DNA of 64,000 nucleotides from an uncultured Flavobacteriaceae bacterium (GTDB lineage: Bacteria; Bacteroidota; Bacteroidia; Flavobacteriales; Flavobacteriaceae): assembly GCA_947502635.1 (NCBI GenBank), contig CANNAN010000002.1:574160-638159 (forward strand), given 5' to 3'. Of the stretch, positions 1-7,699 are shown piece after piece (positions within the stretch are counted from its first letter, which is position 1; the number at the start of each line of letters is the position of its first letter). Below the pieces are notes generated by a model. That model searched no databases. It saw nothing but the letters and a program-made list of their open reading frames with translations, and was not told the origin of the DNA. Position numbers and translations under genes: made by a program.

Positions 1-215
1 ACCAATTTATACGGATTGGATTCTTTAACCTCGCCACTAATAACTGTGCAACCCTTTTCATTAGGTTCTGAAGTAAATGTGTATTTATACCCTTTTTCAG
101 CTTTAAAATCAGCTTGAATAAACCAAGCAGAAATTTCCTCAGCTTTTGAAATGGCATTCCATACTTTGTCTATAGAATGCTTAAATACCTTTTCTTTCTT
201 AATAACATCATTCAT
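1..215 (-). CDS. SRPBCC (AHSA1/START-like) protein, N-terminal part
   Basis: This reverse-strand gene starts with ATG at 215 and runs off the left edge, leaving 71 codons. The visible protein begins MNDVIKKEKVFKHSIDKVWN and continues with 'ISAWFIQADF' and 'GYKYTFTSEP'. That is the usual opening of activator-of-Hsp90-ATPase-like SRPBCC domains: a first beta strand, a helix carrying 'VWNAIS', then a 'WF' turn. These domains form a small hydrophobic-ligand cavity, and most members have no known substrate. In many bacteria the gene is paired with an ArsR-family repressor, which could lie beyond the edge. Two palindromic sites sit just upstream (243-300). The family call is reasonably safe; the function is unknown. 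Confidence 0.75.
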   Translation of the reverse strand, partial: MNDVIKKEKVFKHSIDKVWNAISKAEEISAWFIQADFKAEKGYKYTFTSEPNEKGCTVISGEVKESNPYKL

Positions 216-242
216 AATAAGTTCGATTTTTTTGATTAATAT

Positions 243-300
243 GCAACTTTTCGGTTGCTAAACTAAAACAAATATTTTTAATACGCAACTTTTTGGTTGC
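243..300. promoter_or_regulatory. Two near-identical palindromic operator-like sites
   Basis: Two copies of a short palindrome, GCAAC-N6-GTTGC, lie at 243-258 and 285-300 and start 42 bp apart, four helical turns. They differ at one base in the spacer, and the context is similar (TATGCAAC and TACGCAAC). They sit 28-85 bp upstream of the ATG of the SRPBCC gene, where its promoter should be. The identical half-sites, regular spacing and position suggest a dimeric repressor that binds twice. An ArsR-type regulator is a natural guess because ArsR and SRPBCC genes are often paired, but no regulator gene is visible here. Confidence 0.5.
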
Positions 301-324
301 TTAATGTGATTTCAATTCAAGTTA

Positions 325-486
325 GCCTTTGCGCAAAGGATAGAAGTGGCATCCTTTTGTGAAGCGTTTAGAATAAGTTATGCTGATTTATTATGGCATA
401 ATTTTGATTGGTAAGACCATGAAACAAGTTCGAAACAGCTTTGCAGAAAGATATAACGGATAGCCTGTTTTATGCGCCCAGAAAGA
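325..486. repeat. Degenerate intergenic repeat, copy A
   Basis: This non-coding stretch contains 'AAAGGATAGAAGTGGCATCC' and, about 95 bases on, 'AACGGATAGCC...GCGCC'. The same ordered blocks recur at about 44322-44405. I see no ORF. It resembles a dispersed intergenic repeat that I associate with Flavobacteriaceae genomes. The rest of 301-530 holds nothing else I can identify. Confidence 0.4.
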
Positions 487-532
487 CATAATAGTACGAA
501 ACAATATCGATATAAATAAAACAAATTGTTAC

Positions 533-567
533 ATTGTAAGCTTTAGGAAATTTTTTGACTAATTTTG
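533..567 (+). promoter_or_regulatory. Candidate trxA promoter
   Basis: TAATTTTG at 560-567 matches the Bacteroidota -7 element TAnnTTTG exactly. A possible -33 element, ATTG at 533-536, is 23 bp upstream, which is slightly wide. The trxA start is 39 bp downstream. Confidence 0.45.
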
Positions 568-606
568 TGTAAATAAAAATAAAATACGAATTAAAACATA
601 AATATT

Positions 607-924
607 ATGGCATTAGAAATAACAGATGCGACGTTTGAGGAAACTGTATTAAAAAGTGATAAACCAGTATTGGTTGACTTTTGGGCTGCCTGGTGTGGGC
701 CATGTAGAATGGTTGGACCTATTATTGAAGAGATTAGTGGAGAGTATGATGGGAAAGCTATTGTTGGTAAGGTTGATGTAGATGCGAATCAAGAGTTTGC
801 TGCAAAATACGGCGTTCGTAACATTCCTACTGTTTTAGTTTTTCAAAACGGAGAAGTTGTTGGAAGACAAGTTGGAGTAGCACCTAAAAATGCATATACA
901 GAAGCTATCGATTCACTTTTATAG
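607..924 (+). CDS. trxA: Thioredoxin
   Basis: This is a complete 105-residue thioredoxin, the normal length for a single-domain member. The redox motif WCGPC lies at 29-33 (Cys30, Cys33), the buried Asp is at 24, and the cis-proline loop is 'IPT' at 73-75 (Pro74). There is no signal peptide, so it acts in the cytosol as a general protein disulfide reductase fed by thioredoxin reductase. It has its own promoter and is followed at once by a strong hairpin terminator (949-978), so it is probably monocistronic, with clpP and the DUF58 gene downstream separately expressed. A thioredoxin-reductase-like flavoprotein lies at 59330-60235, but the distance gives no link between them. Confidence 0.97.
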   Translation: MALEITDATFEETVLKSDKPVLVDFWAAWCGPCRMVGPIIEEISGEYDGKAIVGKVDVDANQEFAAKYGVRNIPTVLVFQNGEVVGRQVGVAPKNAYTEAIDSLL

Positions 925-948
925 TCGATACATTAAAAGAAAATTGAA

Positions 949-978
949 AAGGTTTGTCATTATGGCAAACCTTTTTTT
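949..978 (+). terminator. Rho-independent terminator after trxA
   Basis: Arms GGTTTG (951-956) and CAAACC (966-971) extend through a partly paired TCAT/ATGG segment and are followed by seven T. The arm contains an in-frame ATG at 954, which could mislead gene callers into extending clpP upstream. Confidence 0.85.
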
Positions 979-1004
979 ATTTTAGATGCAAATTAAAAAT
1001 AAAT

Positions 1005-1547
1005 ATGAGTAAACAAATAAAAGTACAGGATGCTATTGATAGCAAATTGATAGAAGAACGCAAAGTGTTTTTGTGGGGACAAGTTGATGATGAGTCTGCT
1101 AAGCATGTCATAGATCGTCTCATGTATTTAGATGCACTAGAGACTAAAGATATTCATCTGTATATAAATAGTCCAGGAGGTTACGTAACGTCTGGTTTTG
1201 CTATTTACGATTGTATAAAATCTTTAAAAAGTGATGTGTCAACAATTTGCACGGGCTTTGCAGCTTCTATGGGGTCTTTAATACTATCTGCTGGTGAAAA
1301 AGGTAAGCGTTTTATACAACCGCATGCACGTGTTATGATCCACCAACCAAGCGGAGGTGCTCGTGGGCAAGCAAGTGATATAGAAATTACAGCAAAAGAA
1401 ATTATAATTACTAAAGAATTAAGTGCACAAATTTTAGCTGATAATTGTGGACAAACTTTTGATAAAATAATGAAGGATTTTAATCGTGACCATTGGATGG
1501 GAGCTGATGAATCTGTTGCTTATGGTATTGTTGATAGTGTTATTTAG
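1005..1547 (+). CDS. clpP: ClpP-family serine protease subunit
   Basis: This is a 180-residue ClpP, the proteolytic chamber subunit that works with a ClpX/ClpA-type unfoldase. The triad is visible: Ser88 in 'GFAASMGS', His113 in 'VMIHQP' and Asp162 in 'FNRDHWM'. The strand/turn 'YINSPGGYVTSGFAIYD' is typical. I chose ATG 1005 because the longer in-frame start at 954 lies inside the trxA terminator stem and would add 17 unrelated residues. The protein stops right after 'GIVDSVI' and lacks the short C-terminal tail of E. coli ClpP. There is no clpX beside it, so this may be the second ClpP that many flavobacteria carry rather than the main clpXP copy. Confidence 0.9.
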   Translation: MSKQIKVQDAIDSKLIEERKVFLWGQVDDESAKHVIDRLMYLDALETKDIHLYINSPGGYVTSGFAIYDCIKSLKSDVSTICTGFAASMGSLILSAGEKGKRFIQPHARVMIHQPSGGARGQASDIEITAKEIIITKELSAQILADNCGQTFDKIMKDFNRDHWMGADESVAYGIVDSVI

Positions 1548-1636
1548 AGCAATCAAAATAGCAATAACATAGCGTACTTGATGTGAATAATGATACAGCT
1601 CATTTTTAGTTGGAATATTGAATTGTAGTATTTTGT

Positions 1637-1675
1637 TATTTCGACAGAGTGAGGAGCGAGTGACGAGAAATCTCA
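1637..1675. repeat. Degenerate repeat with 'TTTCGACAGAGTGAGGAGCG'
   Basis: A short non-coding block between clpP and the DUF58 gene. It has the same flavour as the block at 46413-46520 ('ATTTCGACAAAAGGGGAAATC'), where 'GAGATGTCTC' also appears. It is likely a remnant of a dispersed intergenic repeat and has no ORF of its own. Confidence 0.3.
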
Positions 1676-1715
1676 AACGGGATAAGCTCCTCTTTGTATT
1701 TTAAAAAAAATATTT

Positions 1716-2645
1716 ATGAATTTACAGCATGAACTAAATAAAGCCAGCGGGTTTAAAAACTTAGAGTTACTTGCAAAGCAGGTAGTGGAAGGTTTTATCG
1801 CAGGAATGCATAAAAGTCCATTTCATGGGTTTTCTGCTGAGTTTGCTGAGCATAAAATTTATAATCAAGGAGAGAGCACGCGCCATATAGATTGGAAATT
1901 ATTTGCTAAAACAGATAAACTGTATACCAAGCGTTATGATGATGAAACTAATTTACGTTGCCATATCATTATAGATAATAGTAGTTCGATGCATTACCCA
2001 AAAATAGATGCATTTTCTATTAGTAGTTTGAATAAAATAGGCTTTTCGGCTTTGGCTTCGGCCTCTTTAATGCATATTTTAAAAAAGCAACGTGATGCAG
2101 TTGGCTTAAGTATTTATAGTGATCATTACGATTACTATGCACCAGAAAAAGGTAGTGAGCGCCACCATCAGATGTTGTTAAATCATTTGAGTGATGCTGT
2201 GGTTTCTAAACCTTTAAATAAAGAAACGGAGACCTATAAATATCTACACGAAATAGCAGAAAAAATCCATAGACGTTCTATGATATTTTTGTTTACCGAT
2301 ATGTTTCAAACATCCAAAGATGAGGTAAAACTGTTTGAAGCATTACGTCATTTAAAATACAATAAACATGAAGTGGTTTTGTTCCATGTGTTTGATAAAG
2401 AGAAAGAATTAACTTTTGATTTTGATAATAAGCCCAAACGTTTTATTGATGTTGAAACAGGTGAGTATATTAATTTATATGCAGATACTATAAAAGACAA
2501 TTACAAAAAAGCTGTGAGCGACTATTTTGAGGCCTTACGTTTAAAATGTGCACAATACAAGATTAAATATGTTGAGGCAGATATAAATAAAGATTTTAAT
2601 AACATCCTCACAACGTACATGATAGAGCGTCAAAAATTTATATAA
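1716..2645 (+). CDS. DUF58 domain protein (vWA-like fold)
   Basis: A 309-residue cytosolic protein of the DUF58 family. The family signature spans about residues 52-77 ('GESTRHIDWKLFAKT', then 'LYTKRYDDE'). A vWA-type metal site follows: Asp87, Ser89 and Ser91 in 'IIDNSSSM'. DUF58 proteins usually sit beside MoxR AAA+ ATPases and are thought to help in metal insertion or complex assembly. No MoxR gene is next to this one, so it is an orphan copy or works with a distant partner. It starts with ATG about 170 bp after clpP and ends shortly before the tRNA-Asp promoter. The biochemical role is not known. Confidence 0.88.
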   Translation: MNLQHELNKASGFKNLELLAKQVVEGFIAGMHKSPFHGFSAEFAEHKIYNQGESTRHIDWKLFAKTDKLYTKRYDDETNLRCHIIIDNSSSMHYPKIDAFSISSLNKIGFSALASASLMHILKKQRDAVGLSIYSDHYDYYAPEKGSERHHQMLLNHLSDAVVSKPLNKETETYKYLHEIAEKIHRRSMIFLFTDMFQTSKDEVKLFEALRHLKYNKHEVVLFHVFDKEKELTFDFDNKPKRFIDVETGEYINLYADTIKDNYKKAVSDYFEALRLKCAQYKIKYVEADINKDFNNILTTYMIERQKFI

Positions 2646-2677
2646 TAAAAATATTTTTTAAAAAACTTTAAAAAACA

Positions 2678-2708
2678 TTTGAGATATGGAAAAAGGCGTG
2701 TATATTTG
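2678..2708 (+). promoter_or_regulatory. tRNA-Asp promoter
   Basis: TTTG at 2678-2681, a 19-bp spacer and TATATTTG at 2701-2708 form a full match to the Bacteroidota sigma-A consensus. The mature tRNA begins 19 bp after the -7 box. The tRNA-Tyr promoter has the same boxes and spacing. Confidence 0.8.
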
Positions 2709-2726
2709 CAACCGCAATAAAGCAAC

Positions 2727-2800
2727 GGTCTGGTAGTTCAGTTGGTTAGAATGTCGCCCTGTCACGGCGAAGGTCGCGGGTTCGAGTCCCGTCCAGACCG
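2727..2800 (+). tRNA. tRNA-Asp (GUC)
   Basis: A 74-nt cloverleaf. Acceptor arm GGTCTGG (2727-2733) pairs with CCAGACC (2793-2799), with discriminator G2800. The D arm is 'AGTTCAGTTGGTTAGA', the anticodon stem-loop is 'GCCCTGTCACGGC' with anticodon GTC, and the T arm is 'GCGGGTTCGAGTCCCGT'. The 3' CCA is not encoded. It is a single-gene unit with its own promoter and terminator. Confidence 0.97.
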
Positions 2801-2816
2801 CGAAAATTGCAAAAAG

Positions 2817-2844
2817 AAAGCTCTGAGAAATTAGGGCTTTTTTT
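2817..2844 (+). terminator. Terminator after tRNA-Asp
   Basis: AAAGCTCT (2817-2824) and AGGGCTTT (2833-2840) pair with one G-U wobble, followed by a T run. Confidence 0.75.
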
Positions 2845-3061
2845 GGCAATTAATACGACGTTGTGTTGTTCCTGAATTTAATTCGGGATGTAGTAATACC
2901 AGAGTAAATTTGGTATTCCAATGAGAAGCTTTCCTTTTTTCTGTGAAGAAGATTGGGATGCTTTTTTGCTTTAGGACATATTTATTTCTTCTATATCATG
3001 TGACTTTTTATTATACCGTGTGTCTTAATGTTATACTTATATAATAAAACTCTATTTTAAG

Positions 3062-3391
3062 ATGGCAAAATTTGAAATTTACAAAGACAAAAGAGGAGAA
3101 TTTAGATTTAGATTAAAAGCTGGTAACGGTCAAACAATACTTGCTAGCGAAGGTTATGCTGCAAAATCTGGCTGTACCAATGGTATTGAATCTGTAAAGA
3201 AAAACTCAACAGATGATGCAAGATATGAACGTTTAGAATCTAAAGGAGGGAGTCCTTATTTTAACTTAAAAGCAACAAATGGACAAGTGATAGGAACGAG
3301 TGAAATGTACTCATCTACAAGCGGTATGGAGAATGGGATTGCTTCAGTAAAGAAGAACGCATCTGGAGCTAGTATTGACGATTTATCATAG
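3062..3391 (+). CDS. YegP-like DUF1508 protein, two tandem repeats
   Basis: A 109-residue protein built of two DUF1508 repeats. Repeat 1 (about 1-50) has 'FEIYKDKRGEFRFRLKAGNG', then 'ILASEGYAAKSGCTNGIESVKKN'. Repeat 2 (about 54-103) has 'YFNLKATNGQVIGTSEMYSS', then 'GMENGIASVKKN'. Two such repeats are the common YegP architecture, a small alpha/beta dimer-like fold. There is no signal peptide and no catalytic motif. It is monocistronic with a strong terminator. YegP homologues are widespread and functionally uncharacterised, so no role is assigned. Confidence 0.9.
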   Translation: MAKFEIYKDKRGEFRFRLKAGNGQTILASEGYAAKSGCTNGIESVKKNSTDDARYERLESKGGSPYFNLKATNGQVIGTSEMYSSTSGMENGIASVKKNASGASIDDLS

Positions 3392-3428
3392 ATAATAAAA
3401 TTTTTTATTCATAATTAGATTATTTAGG

Positions 3429-3455
3429 GCTGCAAGAAATTGCAGCTTTTTTTTT
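3429..3455 (+). terminator. Terminator after the YegP-like gene
   Basis: GCTGCAA (3429-3435) and TTGCAGC (3440-3446) form a tight hairpin followed by nine T. A degenerate look-alike ('GGGTTTACAAGAAATTGTGG', then CTC and six T) occurs about 120 bp further on, near 3560-3590. Confidence 0.88.
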
Positions 3456-3698
3456 GCAGTAAAAACTATGTTTTTATCGAAACCCTTTTATAATTAGAAT
3501 AAATAAATGTGACTTCTAAATAATGCTTGTGTCTAAATTATAGCTATTAATCAATAAAAAAGGGTTTACAAGAAATTGTGGCTCTTTTTTGCTTTAAATT
3601 GGAAAATTATATTCTAATAAATGTATTAATTTCTATAGAAGTATAGAATATTGGTATTTAGTCAAAAATCAAGATGAGTATAAAGCTTCAGAGTTTAA

Positions 3699-4313
3699 TT
3701 AAAACAACCCATTTATCTCAGCATCAATAGTATTAATAACATTCCCTAAATCTTCTGGGTTATCCACAAAATTTAAATTATCAACGTCTATAATTAATAG
3801 TTTACCTTTATTATAGCCATGAATCCAGGCTTCATAACGTTCATTCAATCGACTTAAATAATCAATACTGATTGAGTTTTCGTAATCACGGCCGCGCTTG
3901 TGTATTTGAGATACTAAATTAGGAATAGAGCTACGTAAATAAATTAACACATCTGGGCCTTTAACTAAGGATTCCATTAAATCGAAAAGAGATCTGTAAT
4001 TTTCATAATCACGATTTGTCATTAAGCCCATAGCATGCAAGTTTGGTGCGAAAATATGAGCATCTTCATAAATGGTCCTATCCTGAATGATGTCTTTGCC
4101 ACTTTGACGAATCTGTAATACTTGACGAAATCTACTGTTTAAAAAGTACACTTGTAAATTAAAACTCCAACGTTCCATTTGGTTATAAAAATCATCAAGG
4201 TATGGGTTGTCTACAACATCTTCTAGTTGCGCTTCCCATTTATAGTGTTTTGCTAATAGTTTTGTAAGAGTGGTCTTTCCGGCACCAATATTTCCAGCAA
4301 TAGCAATATGCAT
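3699..4313 (-). CDS. Deoxynucleoside kinase (dNK family)
   Basis: A 204-residue cytosolic nucleoside kinase. The P-loop GNIGAGKT is at 7-14. The substrate-side region 'QLEDVVDNPYLDDFY' begins near 29. The DRS-like motif appears as 'QDRTIYED' (Asp78, Arg79, Glu83), and the arginine-rich lid is 'HKRGRDYE' near 139. These features and the length fit the bacterial dAdo/dGuo/dCyd kinase family, which phosphorylates salvaged deoxynucleosides with ATP. Specificity cannot be read from sequence. It lies 5 bp downstream of the secreted-protein gene at 4319-5101 on the same strand, so the two are probably co-transcribed. Confidence 0.9.
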   Translation of the reverse strand: MHIAIAGNIGAGKTTLTKLLAKHYKWEAQLEDVVDNPYLDDFYNQMERWSFNLQVYFLNSRFRQVLQIRQSGKDIIQDRTIYEDAHIFAPNLHAMGLMTNRDYENYRSLFDLMESLVKGPDVLIYLRSSIPNLVSQIHKRGRDYENSISIDYLSRLNERYEAWIHGYNKGKLLIIDVDNLNFVDNPEDLGNVINTIDAEINGLF

Positions 4314-4318
4314 AGTTT

Positions 4319-5101
4319 TTAGTCGATTTTTATTTTGTACTCTTTTAGGGTTTCGTTCGCGTAAATATACAAGGTTTCATTGGTTACAAAAAACGCATTT
4401 ATCAATAAGTTTGGTATTAATATTGGAATGACAGTTTCGCTGTTTTTTTTCAAATAGACCAACGAATTTTTTGTTTTTAAAATGATATCTCCATTACTTT
4501 CAGTTAGTTCTGTACATTCATGGTTTTTTATTTTTTTCACCAAGCTGCCAAAATAATTGTAAATATATAAGTAGTCTTTAGTAAGTAAATAGCAAAAGTT
4601 ATAATTGCTTTTTAGATCTAAAATGACACTTTGAATAGGTACTGTTTGAGCACGCGTGGTTCGGGTTTTATAATCGAAAAGTTCCAATTTTTGATTGTCT
4701 TGGTTAAAAACCCATATAGTATTATCATGCCCAGTAGACACATGTGATATATTTTTATATTCTGGAAGCGCATTAAAATCAATTCTAAATATTTCTGCCA
4801 ATCGGTTGTCAAGAATTATAACACTATTAAAATCTTTGTAAAATAGGTTCGTTTTTAAAGGGTTAAAAGCATTGGCAGTTGTTATATTGCCAAGTTGTAA
4901 ATTATTATACGTAATAACGGTCTGATTAGGATCTTTTTTGTTAAAAACATTATTGTTTATAAAGTATCTGGTGCCAAAATTATCAATAGCAATCAACCGA
5001 TCTGTTTTGAAATCTGTTTTCTTTATAAATGAAGTTTCAATAACCTTTTGAGCAGATATTGAACATGTTAGAAAAAGAAATAAATAAATGGTATATTTCA
5101 T
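4319..5101 (-). CDS. Secreted hypothetical protein, probably beta-rich
   Basis: A 260-residue protein with a Sec signal peptide (MKYTIYLFLFLTCSISAQ, cleavage after Ala-Gln likely). The mature part alternates short beta-like stretches with 'DN' and 'YN' turns ('IDNFGTRYFINNN', 'VSTGHDNTIWVFNQDNQKLE', 'LFDYKTRTT'). That suggests a WD/NHL-like beta-propeller, though no named family is secure. It is the first gene of a two-gene unit with the deoxynucleoside kinase. The function is unknown and the pairing does not explain it. Confidence 0.7.
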   Translation of the reverse strand: MKYTIYLFLFLTCSISAQKVIETSFIKKTDFKTDRLIAIDNFGTRYFINNNVFNKKDPNQTVITYNNLQLGNITTANAFNPLKTNLFYKDFNSVIILDNRLAEIFRIDFNALPEYKNISHVSTGHDNTIWVFNQDNQKLELFDYKTRTTRAQTVPIQSVILDLKSNYNFCYLLTKDYLYIYNYFGSLVKKIKNHECTELTESNGDIILKTKNSLVYLKKNSETVIPILIPNLLINAFFVTNETLYIYANETLKEYKIKID

Positions 5102-5135
5102 ACTGACTTGAAAAATACAAAAACCTTACCACTTT

Positions 5136-5220
5136 TTAGTAAATTAATTTATAACCAAATCCACGGGCATTAATAATTTGTAGTATACCATCTTTAATTT
5201 GATCTGAAAATTCTCTGCCC
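5136..5220 (-). pseudogene. Remnant of a response-regulator winged helix (C-terminus)
   Basis: Read on the reverse strand, the frame ending at the stop codon at 5136-5138 gives 'REFSDQIKDGILQIINARGF' followed by GYKLIY and stop. The pattern 'hxNxRGxGYKL' matches the last beta hairpin of OmpR/PhoB-type DNA-binding domains. Nothing upstream continues the domain in frame, so this looks like a decayed C-terminal scrap. The identification rests on about 25 residues and is tentative. Confidence 0.35.
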
Positions 5221-5448
5221 CTTGGGTGAGGTTTCCAATGGCTCCGTTCCTTCGGAAGAATCCAGAGCTGCCTTTTTTTACAGTTCAGAAGGAGGTGACA
5301 ATACAAAATTTCGATTTCTTTTATTTATAAGTTGAAAAATAATGCCAGTATAAGTAATATATCTGTAAGTATCACAGAATATTACATTCAATCATTATTT
5401 CTATTGTTTGGGTATGTTACGAGTTGTAAAAAAAATATAGCATTTTTA

Positions 5449-5479
5449 TTTGTAGAATTAAAGAACAATAATATATTTG
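5449..5479 (+). promoter_or_regulatory. tRNA-Tyr promoter
   Basis: TTTG (5449-5452), a 19-bp spacer and TATATTTG (5472-5479) are identical in boxes and spacing to the tRNA-Asp promoter. The tRNA starts 12 bp after the -7 box. Confidence 0.8.
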
Positions 5480-5490
5480 CCATCGGTTTT

Positions 5491-5572
<82 letters not shown>

Positions 5573-5581
5573 CTTTAATTC

Positions 5582-5611
5582 GAAAAGTTTGCATGAAAAT
5601 GCAAACTTTTC
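5582..5611 (+). terminator. Terminator after tRNA-Tyr
   Basis: A perfect 13-bp hairpin: GAAAAGTTTGCAT (5582-5594) and ATGCAAACTTTTC (5599-5611) with a 4-nt loop. Its 3' arm is shared with the larger inverted repeat at 5606-5666. Confidence 0.8.
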
Positions 5612-5666
5612 TTGTTTTAAAATATACCAGAAGCTTACTTAATGGTATATTTTAAAACAAGAAAAG
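5606..5666. repeat. Perfect 23-bp inverted repeat with 15-nt loop
   Basis: Positions 5606-5628 are the exact reverse complement of 5644-5666. The left arm overlaps the 3' arm of the tRNA-Tyr terminator by 6 bp, so in RNA the two hairpins would compete. The arms are AT-rich. There is no ORF, and no flanking duplication was noticed. Confidence 0.7.
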
Positions 5667-5855
5667 GATGTTGAGATAGCAACGTAACTTTTCAATTTCA
5701 TGAATGGGGACTAGGATATTTAATCCTGTTAAACCCGTATTATGCATTGAAACTTCGAAATGAAGATAGGAAATACAATAAAGTGATAGATTTTAATGTA
5801 TGAGATGGGGTAAATATGATCTCGGAGGAATGTTTAACGATTCTGTACATAAAAA

Positions 5856-5900
5856 AACAGCAAAAAATGCTTAACAAAAGTTTAAGCATTTTTTGCTGTT
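5856..5900. terminator. Strong bidirectional terminator
   Basis: A perfect 19-bp stem (5856-5874 with 5882-5900) has a 7-nt loop. Seven A on the left give a U run for reverse-strand transcripts, so it ends the gene at 5936-7024. It also carries T-rich sequence on the right. Between the 23-bp inverted repeat and this hairpin (5667-5855) I see nothing identifiable. Confidence 0.85.
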
Positions 5901-5935
5901 CTTATTTTATGTGTTGACAAACGTAGTTTTTAAGC

Positions 5936-7024
5936 TTATTCTTTTATAAACTTTATGGTATGCCTATTTTCAAACTTTAAAAAATAGATCCCATTGGTAA
6001 GGTTTCGAATATCAATTTTTTCATCGTTAGAAATAATTCCTTCGTTTATTTTACTTCCTATAATATTATAAATAGCATAGTTTTCAGTTTTTGAAAGACC
6101 AGAAATTTGAATAAGACCAGTTGAAGGGTTTGGAAAACTTTTAATTGAATTTTTTATAGAGTAGCTGTTTGTGCTAAGAGTAGAAAGATTGAATTTAGCA
6201 ATTTTGCTAGCAATAGGCTGAGAAATATATAAATCATTTCCGTTAAGTAGAATTCCATAAGGTTCATTGCTTCCTAATCCAGTATTTACTACAGTTGTTG
6301 GTGTTATTGGTAGAGTCTCAGTAATGTCTATTTTAGAGACTTTTTTTCCAAAATAATCAGCGATATATAAATCATTTCCATTAAGTACTAGTCCATAAGA
6401 ACTTGTTAGTCCAGACCCATTAGCAGCTACTACAGCTATTGGTATAGCTGGTAAAGCATCCGTAATATCAATTTTGGAAATTTTGTTAGCTGCAGCAGTA
6501 TTTTGGGTAAAATACAAGTCATTTCCATTAATAGCCATTCCAATAGGTAGGAGTAACCTAGTTGCTACTGGTATTGGTGTTATTGGAGGCGCCTCGTTGA
6601 TATCTATTTTAGAAATTCTGTTTGACTCAGTAATATAAAGCTCATTCCCATTGAATATTATTCCAGAAGGATTAGCCAATCCAGTTATTACAGGTGTTGG
6701 CGCTATTGGTAGCGCTTCGGTAATGTCTATTTTATAGATAGCACCGTTAGCTTGAGAAATATATAAATCATTTCCATTAAAGGCCAATCCTGTAGGGGAG
6801 CTTAAGCCAGATGTTACTACGGGTGTTGGTGTTATTGGTAAGGTCTCGATAGTAATGTCTATTTTGTAGATTGTGGCATTACTACGTTGAGCAAAATACA
6901 AGTCGTTCCCATTAAGGGCTATTCCTTGAGGTAAATTCAGTCTAATAGCTAGATCGGTAGTTTGTGCTATAAGTTTAGTACAGCTTAGAAATAGAATTGT
7001 GGTAAATAAATAAATTTGTTTCAT
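5936..7024 (-). CDS. T9SS-secreted six-repeat beta-propeller protein
   Basis: A 362-residue secreted protein. A Sec signal lies at 1-20 (MKQIYLFTTILFLSCTKLIA). Six tandem repeats of about 45 residues follow, each with 'LNGNDLYF/ISQ', a short loop, 'KISKIDI', then a Pro-rich 'TPTPVVTSGL' type linker. This pattern suggests a six-bladed propeller of NHL/SMP-30 style. The last ~75 residues form a type A T9SS sorting domain ('SFPNPSTGLIQISGL', 'YNIIGSKI', 'LTNGIYFLKFE', ending in basic residues). The product is therefore expected on the cell surface or in the medium. The ligand is unknown. The gene is monocistronic and ends at a very strong hairpin. Confidence 0.85.
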   Translation of the reverse strand: MKQIYLFTTILFLSCTKLIAQTTDLAIRLNLPQGIALNGNDLYFAQRSNATIYKIDITIETLPITPTPVVTSGLSSPTGLAFNGNDLYISQANGAIYKIDITEALPIAPTPVITGLANPSGIIFNGNELYITESNRISKIDINEAPPITPIPVATRLLLPIGMAINGNDLYFTQNTAAANKISKIDITDALPAIPIAVVAANGSGLTSSYGLVLNGNDLYIADYFGKKVSKIDITETLPITPTTVVNTGLGSNEPYGILLNGNDLYISQPIASKIAKFNLSTLSTNSYSIKNSIKSFPNPSTGLIQISGLSKTENYAIYNIIGSKINEGIISNDEKIDIRNLTNGIYFLKFENRHTIKFIKE

Positions 7025-7699
7025 GATTTGATTGTTGAAATTTGTTATAATGTTTGCTAACTTTCACAGATACGAAGTAGTTATAATCTGCTTATGTTTA
7101 AATTTTTTAAATGATAAATATGGATGAAGTATTTATGCTTGTAGAACCAGATAATGTTGAGTCAATTCCAGCTATAGCCAAATAATGGATCTTATCAATG
7201 ATGATTAGTACAAAGAATAAAATAGAAGGAATTCTTTTTACATAGTTGAAATTACTATGATCTCTATAAAATAGTTTCATATAAGTAGGTTTAAATCTGT
7301 TTAACACGGGGTGATAAGATTTACTCTACAAAAATAAAAGGTTTTTCTTATAAAGTGAAATCCTAGGCTTACCAGAGGTCTTTAAAAAATAAAATAAACG
7401 AATATTTTTCGTTAAAATGCTTGTTTCTTTTGGTTCTGTATGATTTGACTTACTCCAGGCGAGCCAGTATCTAATCATAGTGGTTTTTCTAAGAAGTTGG
7501 GTTAGTGTTTGTTTAGTAGATGCTGTTAACAACATTGTTTCTTATTAATAATTTTGTCTGTTAACTAGGGGAATTCTATTAATAAGCTGAGAAATTTGTA
7601 TGAGAATACAAGTTTTTTATTTAACAATCTTGGCGATTCAGATAAAACTGTTATTTTCACTTTTCATTTAAACACTTAATATATTAAGATCAAATCATT
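7025..7699. other. 675-bp intergenic region, no convincing gene
   Basis: Two short reverse-strand ORFs (7107-7307 and 7326-7535) have low-complexity, unrecognisable products. A forward 24-codon ORF (starting near 7110) is also unconvincing. TAATTTTG at 7549-7556 matches the -7 consensus and could drive the WGR/LRR gene about 140 bp downstream, but no good -33 element is spaced from it. Confidence 0.4.

Noticed and set aside
954..1004. Upstream extension of ClpP from ATG 954
   Set aside because: The ATG lies in the stem of the trxA terminator and the added residues do not resemble ClpP; ATG 1005 fits the family.
2658..2849. Reverse-strand ORF of 63 residues
   Set aside because: It is the antisense of tRNA-Asp and its terminator; the typical 'GLEPATFAV' string arises from antisense tRNA sequence.
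3556..3592. Second terminator-like sequence after the YegP-like gene
   Set aside because: The stem is only about 4 bp with mismatches; more likely a degenerate copy of the hairpin at 3429-3455 than a working signal.
7107..7535. Two short reverse ORFs upstream of the WGR/LRR gene
   Set aside because: Low-complexity products with no family resemblance and no promoter or terminator; treated as chance.
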